The notes below the pieces were generated by a model. That model was not told where the DNA came from and searched no databases. It worked only from the letters and a program-made list of their open reading frames with translations. A stretch of DNA of 64,000 bases from Aptenodytes patagonicus (taxonomy: Eukaryota; Chordata; Aves; Sphenisciformes; Spheniscidae). Position numbers and translations under genes: made by a program. Of this stretch, positions 1-12,344 are shown piece after piece. The stretch's first letter is position 1; every line of letters begins with the position of its first letter. The DNA is taken from contig NW_027472023.1 in the NCBI RefSeq assembly GCF_965638725.1, positions 372,001 through 436,000 of the forward strand, written 5' to 3'.

Positions 1-176
1 TGCAGCTGGCCGTTGGCTTTGCTCTGGCTGCTGCGGTGCTCTACGCCTCCTGGTACGACCGCGAGCTCTTCTACCGCCTGCTGTTGCGTGTGCTGTGTGA
101 GGAGACCTACACCCACCTGGCATATGCACTGGGAAAGATCCTCCCCGTGGTCAGTGAGGGGCCGCTGCCCTTTTGA
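1..176 (+). CDS. TMEM191-like protein, copy 0, terminal exon only (5' part off the window)
   Basis: The window opens about 26 bases inside the last exon of an array gene. The reading frame gives the hydrophobic segment (LLLVGLQLAVGFALAAAVLY, of which the first residues lie outside), then a short tail with the EETYTHLAYALGKILP motif, and stops with TGA at 174-176. It is identical in protein sequence to the other copies over the visible part. The rest of the gene must lie to the left, so the array is longer than this window. Confidence 0.8.
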   Translation, partial: QLAVGFALAAAVLYASWYDRELFYRLLLRVLCEETYTHLAYALGKILPVVSEGPLPF

Positions 177-189
177 CAGACGCCCCCCC

Positions 190-195
190 AATAAA
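190..195 (+). other. Poly(A) signal AATAAA of array genes, 13 bp after the stop
   Basis: AATAAA follows the TGA at 174-176 after only 13 bases. The same signal lies at 4246, 8302, 12358, 16413, 20469, 24525 and 28581, in every plus-strand copy. The expected 3' untranslated region is therefore only a few tens of bases long. It supports the terminal exon call and shows that each unit carries its own 3' end. Confidence 0.85.
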
Positions 196-2052
196 GCCTT
201 TTCTATCTCCACCTCCATGTGCTCGGGCGTGTTTGTCGGGGCGCAGGGAGAGGGTCTTGCACCGCGTGCCGGTCCCCGCAGCCCCTCGAGCCCAGGCCCA
301 GTGTCATCTGCTAGGCACTGGGCGCCGCCACGCTGCCTGCCGCAAGCCAGGTCCCTGCGTGCCGGCCTCACCTGCCCTCCCTCCCTCCGTCCTCGGAGTA
401 TTTATGACGCTGTGTAATCAGGTGGAACCACCGTCTTCTCAGGCCACGGTAGCATTTTTACTCCACCTTTTTGGCAACCATTTAGCACCGTGCAGGCCAA
501 CCCCTGTAAGCGTGTCTGACGTGAACTCAGGCTCCAGCAGCCGGGGACGCATTTACACGGAGGCCGGCAAACCCACAGCCCCCTAGACAGCCCCAAGCCC
601 CCTCCCCACGACCCCACAGCCGCCCGCCTGCCCTCTCACTCCACGGCCCCTATGGCCCCCACGCCCCCCCTCCCCAGGCTCCCAGCCCTGGTGGCCCCAC
701 AGCCCAGTGGCCCCCTGGCCCCATCCCCAGCGGTGCTGGCCCCATGGCCCCGTTGCCAGTCGCACCCCATCCCATGGGGCCCATTCTAGCAATCTTGTAG
801 CCAGTGGCCCTGTCCCTGCTGACCCCACGGCCACCGGCCGGCACAGCCCCGGCTGCTCCCTGCCAGCTCCTCCAGCCGCCCGCAGGTTTCGCTGCCGAGG
901 GGAAAGGCCCTGTCGGAGGGAGGCCGGAGTGACCTGAATGCGGCACCGCTGCACGCAACCGCTCGAAGGGCCAGAGCTGAAGCACGTGGGTCACGGCCTG
1001 CCTGCCACGTGCCCCCACCCCTTCCTCCTGATGTCCCCCCGCGTGCCGGCAGCCGCGGCTCTCTGAGCGAGACACACACACCCCATTCCTCTTGGGAGTC
1101 TGCAAGCACGGTGTCTGCCTGGGCTAGAGCAGAAGGGCTAGTCTTTATTTTTCCCCTTCCCGGGCTGTAGTTCGGGGGCTGGATGCCGGAGCCCTGTGCT
1201 GGAGCCCACGCGGTCTGGCCCTCCGTGCACACCCGTAGCATGCATGCACGCGCATGTCTGTGAGTGTCTGCCTGTGCCTGCTGGGAGTACATGCGCAGCC
1301 TGGCTCGTGCTTGGTCCTGGGGTGGGGAGCTGTGACAGCCGGCTGGTCAAGGAACAGGCAAACCCCACAGGGAGACGCCGACACGCGGCGCCCGCAGTCG
1401 CTCCTGCCCGTGCACTAAGAGTGGGTGCTGAGAGTGACGCCCTGTTTCCCCGGTGGCCACAGCTGGGCCCCACGTCAGCTCTTGGCGCCAGCCCCAGGGA
1501 GGTGATGGCCGTGTCACAGTGGGCAGCAGTGGCCATGTCACCATGATGTCACTGTGGGCTTGTGACACGGGCACCGTGGCGGGTACAAAGGGGGCTGCTC
1601 CTGGCGGCGGGGGAGCATCTGGAGGAGAACCTCGGTGCTGCTGGGCAGGAGTTTGGAGAGTACTCGCCAACGACCTGTCCTGTGTCCGCCGTGCAGTGGA
1701 AGGCCCCCGACGGGGGAGAGGAGGGTGAGGGCAGAGTAGCCCCACGGTCCCCGCAGCCCTCGGCCGGGCGAGGGGGGCGGCCGGGGGTCTGTGTGTGGCT
1801 GCGAGCGGTGGGGGGGGAAGCAGTAGCCTGGGCCGAGGCAGGGCCAGGCGGGGAGGCCGCGCGTGCTGTTGGGGCTGGTGGGGGACCAAAAGGAAGGGGA
1901 TCCCGGGGGTGGGGGCGTGTTGACCTCACAGGGCGGGATGCTGACGCTGGAGGTGGCGTTGCAGAGGCCCCAGGGCAGGGCAGCCCCACGGGCAGGAGGG
2001 GCCCCGTGAGCGCCCGGCACAGCAGGGCAGGGGAAGCTCCTTCTCTCCTCAG
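196..2052 (+). other. Spacer between array genes, no gene recognised
   Basis: This stretch recurs in every unit (4252-6108, 8308-10164 and so on). It is GC-rich and contains many overlapping open frames on both strands, none of which I believe. Upstream exons and the promoter of the next gene copy should lie here, because the first exon I can place (2053-2176) begins at a splice acceptor. One possible coding piece is near 1610-1735, where a frame ends at a GTGAGG donor, but its phase does not fit the next exon, so it is not called. Confidence 0.5.
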
Positions 2053-4232
2053 CGGTCCCTGGTGCCCCCCACCACCTCCTGCCACGTGCTCAGCACCCGG
2101 CTAGCGCAGGCTGAGCCGGGCACGGAACTAGTGCGCATGCGCACACAGGACAGCTGGCTGCGGGGGGTGCAGGCGCGTGAGTGCAGATGGCTGACGGTGC
2201 CCCTCTCTGGGAGGAGGCTCCCGTGCCAGCCCTGGGCATCCCTGACTCTGCATGTGCGTGGCCGTGTCCTGTGCGTGAGAGAGCGTGGGTGCGCCTCTGC
2301 TTGAGGACTGTCCCCGCGAGTGTCTGTGCCTGACAGTGCCCACGGCCGTGCCCCTCACACCCTGCTGGCTCCCGACGCGCAGGTGCAGCCACGCAGGCAG
2401 AAGCGGTGAAGCAAGAGCTCCGCACGCTCCAGGAGCGCCTGGCCCAGTGTTCTGCTGAGTCACAAAGGCACAAGGAGCTGCTGCGGTGTCTGGTAGGTGT
2501 GGAGTGTTCCCCTTGTTCCCGGGAGCTGGGGCCGCAGACCCTGAGCCCCTGCTCTCCTTTCCGCATGCAGGAGGAGATGCAGGAGGATCTGCGTGGTGCC
2601 ATAGAGAAGCTCAACAGCGAGGTTGGTGTCCTCTCCCCTGCCCACGTCCCAGAGCTGAGCTGGCTGGGGCTGAGAGGTTGGAAGGGACTTCTGGAGGTCA
2701 TGTTGTCTTGTCCGACCCCCCTGCTCAAGGAGGGTCACCTAGCGCCGCTTGCCCAGTGGCTGTGGGCAGCAGCGTGACTGGGGAGGACGTTTTCCCCAGA
2801 ATATGGGGGCGTCCATCACTTCCCTGTGCCTGGCCTTGTGAGTGGCCCGGTCTCCCGGTGCCCTGGGGCAGTGGGGTAGCGAGTGGGCGTGGCCCTGGGG
2901 CTGGAGAGGGGCGAGGGTGCCCAGGTCCCAGCCCAGCCGCCCGCATGATACGCCCGTTGTTTTGCAGGGGGACAAGCACTATGCCCAGATGAAGGCCTGG
3001 CTGCGGGAGGCTAAGCGGGAGAATGAGGTAGTGCCGAAAGGGCTGGGGGAAAACGGGTGGGTGCCCACGGGCCCTGGGGTGGGGAGGCTGGAGGAGGGCC
3101 GCAGCGGGCTCAGGGACTCGGACCCTTCCTTCTCCCAGGTGCTGCGTCAGGAAATAAAGAAACTTGAAGAGGCACTGGAGCAGGAAGAGACCTGGTGAGT
3201 TGGGCCCCTGGCCCCACACGGGTGCCCAGGGGGGGTCTCTGCAGCACCCCGAGTGATGGGGCTGCCAATGCTGGTGCCAGGCAATGGGGTGGTGTATGTT
3301 TGGAAGGGGACCCCCCGCGTGGCCATGGAGGTCTGTAACTCGTCCAACCAAGCCCTGTTGCCTGCAGCCAGCAGCAGAGGAAGAAGGAGGCAGAGGCGCC
3401 GGGGACAGTGCTGCCGGAGGTGGTGGAAGCACAGCTGGTAAGGGGGAGAGCCTGTGCCAGCCCCGGCCCCGGCCAGCGTGGGTCTCTCTGGGGAGAAGGC
3501 TCCATGGAGGTCACAGCCACGCATGGGCTATAGACTCCTGCGCAAGGCGCAGCCCAGGGGCACTGTGCAACTCCAGCTGTCCCGACCCTGCGGCAGTGCC
3601 TGACAAGTGTCCTTGCTCTGTGTTGGCCCGCAGGAGAGCGACATGCTGGCAAGGAGACGCGGCTTCTTTTCTTGGCTGCAGTGAGTGTCCCCGCTGGGTC
3701 CCCTGTGCTCCGGGGCCGGCTTCCGGGCAGCGGGTGGGATGGGCTGGATGCCTGCTCCTGCCGGCAGGGCTCGCAAGTCCAGGCTGCTGGGGAGCTGCCG
3801 GCCGGCTGTGGGCTTTGCAGCTGGGAAGTGCTCAGCGTCGGTTTTCCCTGGGCCGGGGTGTTTTCCCGGGCTTGCGGAGCCTCGTGTCCCACCCTGCCCG
3901 AGGGAGCAATGAGAAACGGCTGGGGAGGCAGCCCGTGGGGCTCCCGGGACGGCCCCCTCCGTCCCATAGGCAAGATGGGCTTGGGATGCATCCGCCCTGC
4001 CCAGTCTCCCATCCCTCTTCTGCCCCACAGGACACTCTGCCTGCTCTTGGTCGGCCTGCAGCTGGCCGTTGGCTTTGCTCTGGCTGCTGCGGTGCTCTAC
4101 GCCTCCTGGTACGACCGCGAGCTCTTCTACCGCCTGCTGTTGCGTGTGCTGTGTGAGGAGACCTACACCCACCTGGCATATGCACTGGGAAAGATCCTCC
4201 CCGTGGTCAGTGAGGGGCCGCTGCCCTTTTGA
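2053..4232 (+). CDS. TMEM191-like coiled-coil membrane protein, copy 1 (eight exons, 5' end not found)
   Basis: Exons placed by splice signals and phase: 2053-2176, 2383-2492, 2571-2621, 2968-3027, 3139-3194, 3368-3437, 3634-3680, 4031-4232. All junctions keep one open frame, giving about 240 residues. The protein is rich in Glu, Gln, Lys, Arg and Leu with heptad-like spacing (coiled coil) over the first 150 residues. A basic RRRGFFSW stretch follows, then one membrane segment of about 22 residues and a 45-residue tail ending in PLPF. The tail and the RHKELL motif resemble mammalian TMEM191, itself multicopy on human 22q11; function unknown. The likely location is anchored in an internal membrane by the C-terminal segment (inference). 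An ATG at 2137 lies in exon 2053-2176, but the frame is open upstream to a strong acceptor, and the inverted copy has GTG there, so the real start is probably further upstream. Family identification is from memory and moderate. Confidence 0.65.
2672..2759 (-). repeat. Short CR1 LINE 3' fragment inside an intron of every array copy
   Basis: The sequence around GGTTGGAAGGGACTTCTGG through the GGGTCACCTAG box is the reverse of a typical CR1 3' region. It lies between the exons at 2571-2621 and 2968-3027 and recurs 4056 bp apart in all copies, and in the inverted copy near 48260-48350. It predates the amplification. Confidence 0.7.
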
Positions 4233-6108
4233 CAGACGCCCCCCCAATAAAGCCTTTTCTATCTCCACCTCCATGTGCTCGGGCGTGTTTGTCGGGGCGC
4301 AGGGAGAGGGTCTTGCACCGCGTGCCGGTCCCCGCAGCCCCTCGAGCCCAGGCCCAGTGTCATCTGCTAGGCACTGGGCGCCGCCACGCTGCCTGCCGCA
4401 AGCCAGGTCCCTGCGTGCCGGCCTCACCTGCCCTCCCTCCCTCCGTCCTCGGAGTATTTATGACGCTGTGTAATCAGGTGGAACCACCGTCTTCTCAGGC
4501 CACGGTAGCATTTTTACTCCACCTTTTTGGCAACCATTTAGCACCGTGCAGGCCAACCCCTGTAAGCGTGTCTGACGTGAACTCAGGCTCCAGCAGCCGG
4601 GGACGCATTTACACGGAGGCCGGCAAACCCACAGCCCCCTAGACAGCCCCAAGCCCCCTCCCCACGACCCCACAGCCGCCCGCCTGCCCTCTCACTCCAC
4701 GGCCCCTATGGCCCCCACGCCCCCCCTCCCCAGGCTCCCAGCCCTGGTGGCCCCACAGCCCAGTGGCCCCCTGGCCCCATCCCCAGCGGTGCTGGCCCCA
4801 TGGCCCCGTTGCCAGTCGCACCCCATCCCATGGGGCCCATTCTAGCAATCTTGTAGCCAGTGGCCCTGTCCCTGCTGACCCCACGGCCACCGGCCGGCAC
4901 AGCCCCGGCTGCTCCCTGCCAGCTCCTCCAGCCGCCCGCAGGTTTCGCTGCCGAGGGGAAAGGCCCTGTCGGAGGGAGGCCGGAGTGACCTGAATGCGGC
5001 ACCGCTGCACGCAGCCGCTCGAAGGGCCAGAGCTGAAGCACGTGGGTCACGGCCTGCCTGCCACGTGCCCCCACCCCTTCCTCCTGATGTCCCCCCGCGT
5101 GCCGGCAGCCGCGGCTCTCTGAGCGAGACACACACACCCCATTCCTCTTGGGAGTCTGCAAGCACGGTGTCTGCCTGGGCTAGAGCAGAAGGGCTAGTCT
5201 TTATTTTTCCCCTTCCCGGGCTGTAGTTCGGGGGCTGGATGCCGGAGCCCTGTGCTGGAGCCCACGCGGTCTGGCCCTCCGTGCACACCCGTAGCATGCA
5301 TGCACGCGCATGTCTGTGAGTGTCTGCCTGTGCCTGCTGGGAGTACATGCGCAGCCTGGCTCGTGCTTGGTCCTGGGGTGGGGAGCTGTGACAGCCGGCT
5401 GGTCAAGGAACAGGCAAACCCCACAGGGAGACGCCGACACGCGGCGCCCGCAGTCGCTCCTGCCCGTGCACTAAGAGTGGGTGCTGAGAGTGACGCCCTG
5501 TTTCCCCGGTGGCCACAGCTGGGCCCCACGTCAGCTCTTGGCGCCAGCCCCAGGGAGGTGATGGCCGTGTCACAGTGGGCAGCAGTGGCCATGTCACCAT
5601 GATGTCACTGTGGGCTTGTGACACGGGCACCGTGGCGGGTACAAAGGGGGCTGCTCCTGGCGGCGGGGGAGCATCTGGAGGAGAACCTCGGTGCTGCTGG
5701 GCAGGAGTTTGGAGAGTACTCGCCAACGACCTGTCCTGTGTCCGCCGTGCAGTGGAAGGCCCCCGACGGGGGAGAGGAGGGTGAGGGCAGAGTAGCCCCA
5801 CGGTCCCCGCAGCCCTCGGCCGGGCGAGGGGGGCGGCCGGGGGTCTGTGTGTGGCTGCGAGCGGTGGGGGGGGAGGCAGTAGCCTGGGCCGAGGCAGGGC
5901 CAGGCGGGGAGGCCGCGCGTGCTGTTGGGGCTGGTGGGGGACCAAAAGGAAGGGGATCCCGGGGGTGGGGGCGTGTTGACCTCACAGGGCGGGATGCTGA
6001 CGCTGGAGGTGGCGTTGCAGAGGCCCCAGGGCAGGGCAGCCCCACGGGCAGGAGGGGCCCCGTGAGCGCCCGGCACAGCAGGGCAGGGGAAGCTCCTTCT
6101 CTCCTCAG

Positions 6109-8288
6109 CGGTCCCTGGTGCCCCCCACCACCTCCTGCCACGTGCTCAGCACCCGGCTAGCGCAGGCTGAGCCGGGCACGGAACTAGTGCGCATGCGCAC
6201 ACAGGACAGCTGGCTGCGGGGGGTGCAGGCGCGTGAGTGCAGATGGCTGACGGTGCCCCTCTCTGGGAGGAGGCTCCCGTGCCAGCCCTGGGCATCCCTG
6301 ACTCTGCATGTGCGTGGCCGTGTCCTGTGCGTGAGAGAGCGTGGGTGCGCCTCTGCTTGAGGACTGTCCCCGCGAGTGTCTGTGCCTGACAGTGCCCACG
6401 GCCGTGCCCCTCACACCCTGCTGGCTCCCGACGCGCAGGTGCAGCCACGCAGGCAGAAGCGGTGAAGCAAGAGCTCCGCACGCTCCAGGAGCGCCTGGCC
6501 CAGTGTTCTGCTGAGTCACAAAGGCACAAGGAGCTGCTGCGGTGTCTGGTAGGTGTGGAGTGTTCCCCTTGTTCCCGGGGGCTGGGGCCGCAGACCCTGA
6601 GCCCCTGCTCTCCTTTCCGCATGCAGGAGGAGATGCAGGAGGATCTGCGTGGTGCCATAGAGAAGCTCAACAGCGAGGTTGGTGTCCTCTCCCCTGCCCA
6701 CGTCCCAGAGCTGAGCTGGCTGGGGCTGAGAGGTTGGAAGGGACTTCTGGAGGTCATGTTGTCTTGTCCGACCCCCCTGCTCAAGGAGGGTCACCTAGCG
6801 CCGCTTGCCCAGTGGCTGTGGGCAGCAGCGTGACTGGGGAGGACGTTTTCCCCAGAATATGGGGGCGTCCATCACTTCCCTGTGCCTGGCCTTGTGAGTG
6901 GCCCGGTCTCCCGGTGCCCTGGGGCAGTGGGGTAGCGAGTGGGCGTGGCCCTGGGGCTGGAGAGGGGCGAGGGTGCCCAGGTCCCAGCCCAGCCGCCCGC
7001 ATGATACGCCCGTTGTTTTGCAGGGGGACAAGCACTATGCCCAGATGAAGGCCTGGCTGCGGGAGGCTAAGCGGGAGAATGAGGTAGTGCCGAAAGGGCT
7101 GGGGGAAAACGGGTGGGTGCCCACGGGCCCTGGGGTGGGGAGGCTGGAGGAGGGCCGCAGCGGGCTCAGGGACTCGGACCCTTCCTTCTCCCAGGTGCTG
7201 CGTCAGGAAATAAAGAAACTTGAAGAGGCACTGGAGCAGGAAGAGACCTGGTGAGTTGGGCCCCTGGCCCCACACGGGTGCCCAGGGGGGGTCTCTGCAG
7301 CACCCCGAGTCATGGGGCTGCCAATGCTGGTGCCAGGCAATGGGGTGGTGTATGTTTGGAAGGGGACCCCCCGCGTGGCCATGGAGGTCTGTAACTCGTC
7401 CAACCAAGCCCTGTTGCCTGCAGCCAGCAGCAGAGGAAGAAGGAGGCAGAGGCGCCGGGGACAGTGCTGCCGGAGGTGGTGGAAGCACAGCTGGTAAGGG
7501 GGAGAGCCTGTGCCAGCCCCGGCCCCGGCCAGCGTGGGTCTCTCTGGGGAGAAGGCTCCATGGAGGTCACAGCCACGCATGGGCTATAGACTCCTGCGCA
7601 AGGCGCAGCCCAGGGGCACTGTGCAACTCCAGCTGTCCCGACCCTGCGGCAGTGCCTGACAAGTGTCCTTGCTCTGTGTTGGCCCGCAGGAGAGCGACAT
7701 GCTGGCAAGGAGACGCGGCTTCTTTTCTTGGCTGCAGTGAGTGTCCCCGCTGGGTCCCCTGTGCTCCGGGGCCGGCTTCCGGGCGGCGGGTGGGATGGGC
7801 TGGATGCCTGCTCCTGCCGGCAGGGCTCGCAAGTCCAGGCTGCTGGGGAGCTGCCGGCCGGCTGTGGGCTTTGCAGCTGGGAAGTGCTCAGCGTCGGTTT
7901 TCCCTGGGCCGGGGTGTTTTCCCGGGCTTGCGGAGCCTCGTGTCCCACCCTGCCCGAGGGAGCAATGAGAAACGGCTGGGGAGGCAGCCCGTGGGGCTCC
8001 CGGGACGGCCCCCTCCGTCCCATAGGCAAGATGGGCTTGGGATGCATCCGCCCTGCCCAGTCTCCCATCCCTCTTCTGCCCCACAGGACACTCTGCCTGC
8101 TCTTGGTCGGCCTGCAGCTGGCCGTTGGCTTTGCTCTGGCTGCTGCGGTGCTCTACGCCTCCTGGTACGACCGCGAGCTCTTCTACCGCCTGCTGTTGCG
8201 TGTGCTGTGTGAGGAGACCTACACCCACCTGGCATATGCACTGGGAAAGATCCTCCCCGTGGTCAGTGAGGGGCCACTGCCCTTTTGA
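6109..8288 (+). CDS. TMEM191-like protein, copy 2
   Basis: Same eight-exon structure as copy 1, shifted by 4056 bp, with all splice sites and the frame kept. Visible private changes are a silent CCG to CCA near the stop (8275) and a G in the intron at about 7794. It shares with copy 3 a G in the first intron segment (CGGGGGCTGG near 6579), so copies 2 and 3 are closest relatives at this point. Confidence 0.65.
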
Positions 8289-10164
8289 CAGACGCCCCCC
8301 CAATAAAGCCTTTTCTATCTCCACCTCCATGTGCTCGGGCGTGTTTGTCGGGGCGCAGGGAGAGGGTCTTGCACCGCGTGCCGGTCCCCGCAGCCCCTCG
8401 AGCCCAGGCCCAGTGTCATCTGCTAGGCACTGGGCGCCGCCACGCTGCCTGCCGCAAGCCAGGTCCCTGCGTGCCGGCCTCACCTGCCCTCCCTCCCTCC
8501 GTCCTCGGAGTATTTATGACGCTGTGTAATCAGGTGGAACCACCGTCTTCTCAGGCCACGGTAGCATTTTTACTCCACCTTTTTGGCAACCATTTAGCAC
8601 CGTGCAGGCCAACCCCTGTAAGCGTGTCTGACGTGAACTCAGGCTCCAGCAGCCGGGGACGCATTTACACGGAGGCCGGCAAACCCACAGCCCCCTAGAC
8701 AGCCCCAAGCCCCCTCCCCACGACCCCACAGCCGCCCGCCTGCCCTCTCACTCCACGGCCCCTATGGCCCCCACGCCCCCCCTCCCCAGGCTCCCAGCCC
8801 TGGTGGCCCCACAGCCCAGTGGCCCCCTGGCCCCATCCCCAGCGGTGCTGGCCCCATGGCCCCGTTGCCAGTCGCACCCCATCCCATGGGGCCCATTCTA
8901 GCAATCTTGTAGCCAGTGGCCCTGTCCCTGCTGACCCCACGGCCACCGGCCGGCACAGCCCCGGCTGCTCCCTGCCAGCTCCTCCAGCCGCCCGCAGGTT
9001 TCGCTGCCGAGGGGAAAGGCCCTGTCGGAGGGAGGCCGGAGTGACCTGAATGCGGCACCGCTGCACGCAGCCGCTCGAAGGGCCAGAGCTGAAGCACGTG
9101 GGTCACGGCCTGCCTGCCACGTGCCCCCACCCCTTCCTCCTGATGTCCCCCCGCGTGCCGGCAGCCGCGGCTCTCTGAGCGAGACACACACACCCCATTC
9201 CTCTTGGGAGTCTGCAAGCACGGTGTCTGCCTGGGCTAGAGCAGAAGGGCTAGTCTTTATTTTTCCCCTTCCCGGGCTGTAGTTCGGGGGCTGGATGCCG
9301 GAGCCCTGTGCTGGAGCCCACGCGGTCTGGCCCTCCATGCACACCCGTAGCATGCATGCACGCGCATGTCTGTGAGTGTCTGCCTGTGCCTGCTGGGAGT
9401 ACATGCGCAGCCTGGCTCGTGCTTGGTCCTGGGGTGGGGAGCTGTGACAGCCGGCTGGTCAAGGAACAGGCAAACCCCACAGGGAGACGCCGACACGCGG
9501 CGCCCGCAGTCGCTCCTGCCCGTGCACTAAGAGTGGGTGCTGAGAGTGACGCCCTGTTTCCCCGGTGGCCACAGCTGGGCCCCACGTCAGCTCTTGGCGC
9601 CAGCCCCAGGGAGGTGATGGCCGTGTCACAGTGGGCAGCAGTGGCCATGTCACCATGATGTCACTGTGGGCTTGTGACACGGGCACCGTGGCGGGTACAA
9701 AGGGGGCTGCTCCTGGCGGCGGGGGAGCATCTGGAGGAGAACCTCGGTGCTGCTGGGCAGGAGTTTGGAGAGTACTCGCCAACGACCTGTCCTGTGTCCG
9801 CCGTGCAGTGGAAGGCCCCCGACGGGGGAGAGGAGGGTGAGGGCAGAGTAGCCCCACGGTCCCCGCAGCCCTCGGCCGGGCGAGGGGGGCGGCCGGGGGT
9901 CTGTGTGTGGCTGCGAGCGGTGGGGGGGGAGGCAGTAGCCTGGGCCGAGGCAGGGCCAGGCGGGGAGGCCGCGCGTGCTGTTGGGGCTGGTGGGGGACCA
10001 AAAGGAAGGGGATCCCGGGGGTGGGGGCGTGTTGACCTCACAGGGCGGGATGCTGACGCTGGAGGTGGCGTTGCAGAGGCCCCAGGGCAGGGCAGCCCCA
10101 CGGGCAGGAGGGGCCCCGTGAGCGCCCGGCACAGCAGGGCAGGGGAAGCTCCTTCTCTCCTCAG

Positions 10165-12344
10165 CGGTCCCTGGTGCCCCCCACCACCTCCTGCCACGTG
10201 CTCAGCACCCGGCTAGCGCAGGCTGAGCCAGGCACGGAACTAGTGCGCATGCGCACACAGGACAGCTGGCTGCGGGGGGTGCAGGCGCGTGAGTGCAGAT
10301 GGCTGACGGTGCCCCTCTCTGGGAGGAGGCTCCCGTGCCAGCCCTGGGCATCCCTGACTCTGCATGTGCGTGGCCGTGTCCTGTGCGTGAGAGAGCGTGG
10401 GTGCGCCTCTGCTTGAGGACTGTCCCCGCGAGTGTCTGTGCCTGACAGTGCCCACGGCCGTGCCCCTCACACCCTGCTGGCTCCCGACGCGCAGGTGCAG
10501 CCACGCAGGCAGAAGCGGTGAAGCAAGAGCTCCGCACGCTCCAGGAGCGCCTGGCCCAGTGTTCTGCTGAGTCACAAAGGCACAAGGAGCTGCTGCGGTG
10601 TCTGGTAGGTGTGGAGTGTTCCCCTTGTTCCCGGGGGCTGGGGCCGCAGACCCTGAGCCCCTGCTCTCCTTTCCGCATGCAGGAGGAGATGCAGGAGGAT
10701 CTGCGTGGTGCCATAGAGAAGCTCAACAGCGAGGTTGGTGTCCTCTCCCCTGCCCACGTCCCAGAGCTGAGCTGGCTGGGGCTGAGAGGTTGGAAGGGAC
10801 TTCTGGAGGTCATGTTGTCTTGTCCGACCCCCCTGCTCAAGGAGGGTCACCTAGCGCCGCTTGCCCAGTGGCTGTGGGCAGCAGCGTGACTGGGGAGGAC
10901 GTTTTCCCCAGAATATGGGGGCGTCCATCACTTCCCTGTGCCTGGCCTTGTGAGTGGCCCGGTCTCCCGGTGCCCTGGGGCAGTGGGGTAGCGAGTGGGC
11001 GTGGCCCTGGGGCTGGAGAGGGGCGAGGGTGCCCAGGTCCCAGCCCAGCCGCCCGCATGATACGCCCGTTGTTTTGCAGGGGGACAAGCACTATGCCCAG
11101 ATGAAGGCCTGGCTGCGGGAGGCTAAGCGGGAGAATGAGGTAGTGCCGAAAGGGCTGGGGGAAAACGGGTGGGTGCCCACGGGCCCTGGGGTGGGGAGGC
11201 TGGAGGAGGGCCGCAGCGGGCTCAGGGACTCGGACCCTTCCTTCTCCCAGGTGCTGCGTCAGGAAATAAAGAAACTTGAAGAGGCACTGGAGCAGGAAGA
11301 GACCTGGTGAGTTGGGCCCCTGGCCCCACACGGGTGCCCAGGGGGGGTCTCTGCAGCACCCCGAGTCATGGGGCTGCCAATGCTGGTGCCAGGCAATGGG
11401 GTGGTGTATGTTTGGAAGGGGACCCCCCGCGTGGCCATGGAGGTCTGTAACTCGTCCAACCAAGCCCTGTTGCCTGCAGCCAGCAGCAGAGGAAGAAGGA
11501 GGCAGAGGCGCCGGGGACAGTGCTGCCGGAGGTGGTGGAAGCACAGCTGGTAAGGGGGAGAGCCTGTGCCAGCCCCGGCCCCGGCCAGCGTGGGTCTCTC
11601 TGGGGAGAAGGCTCCATGGAGGTCACAGCCACGCATGGGCTATAGACTCCTGCGCAAGGCGCAGCCCAGGGGCACTGTGCAACTCCAGCTGTCCCGACCC
11701 TGCGGCAGTGCCTGACAAGTGTCCTTGCTCTGTGTTGGCCCGCAGGAGAGCGACATGCTGGCAAGGAGACGCGGCTTCTTTTCTTGGCTGCAGTGAGTGT
11801 CCCCGCTGGGTCCCCTGTGCTCCGGGGCCGGCTTCCGGGCAGCGGGTGGGATGGGCTGGATGCCTGCTCCTGCCGGCAGGGCTCGCAAGTCCAGGCTGCT
11901 GGGGAGCTGCCGGCCGGCTGTGGGCTTTGCAGCTGGGAAGTGCTCAGCGTCGGTTTTCCCTGGGCCGGGGTGTTTTCCCGGGCTTGCGGAGCCTCATGTC
12001 CCACCCTGCCCGAGGGAGCAATGAGAAACGGCTGGGGAGGCAGCCCGTGGGGCTCCCGGGACGGCCCCCTCCGTCCCATAGGCAAGATGGGCTTGGGATG
12101 CATCCGCCCTGCCCAGTCTCCCATCCCTCTTCTGCCCCACAGGACACTCTGCCTGCTCTTGGTCGGCCTGCAGCTGGCCGTTGGCTTTGCTCTGGCTGCT
12201 GCGGTGCTCTACGCCTCCTGGTACGACCGCGAGCTCTTCTACCGCCTGCTGTTGCGTGTGCTGTGTGAGGAGACCTACACCCACCTGGCATATGCACTGG
12301 GAAAGATCCTCCCCGTGGTCAGTGAGGGGCCGCTGCCCTTTTGA
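10165..12344 (+). CDS. TMEM191-like protein, copy 3
   Basis: Same exon structure as copy 1, shifted by 8112 bp, frame intact. Visible private changes are a silent G to A in the first placed exon (about 10230, GAG CCA) and a G to A in the last intron near 11996. The spacer before it carries a CATGCACACC variant (about 9337) that also occurs before copy 4. Confidence 0.65.

Noticed and set aside
1610..1735. Extra upstream exon of the array gene
   Set aside because: A frame ending at a GTGAGG donor exists, but its phase does not fit the exon at 2053 and the frame is not clearly constrained in the inverted copy.
1347..2104. Overlapping 160-180-codon frames on both strands of every array unit
   Set aside because: They occur in all frames of a GC-rich spacer, are Pro/Arg/Gly-rich and overlap each other; no splice or family evidence.
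3110..4427. 300-330-codon frames on both strands over the 3' half of each array gene
   Set aside because: They cross exon-intron borders that are well supported on the plus strand and show no family features. They are shadows of the real exons.
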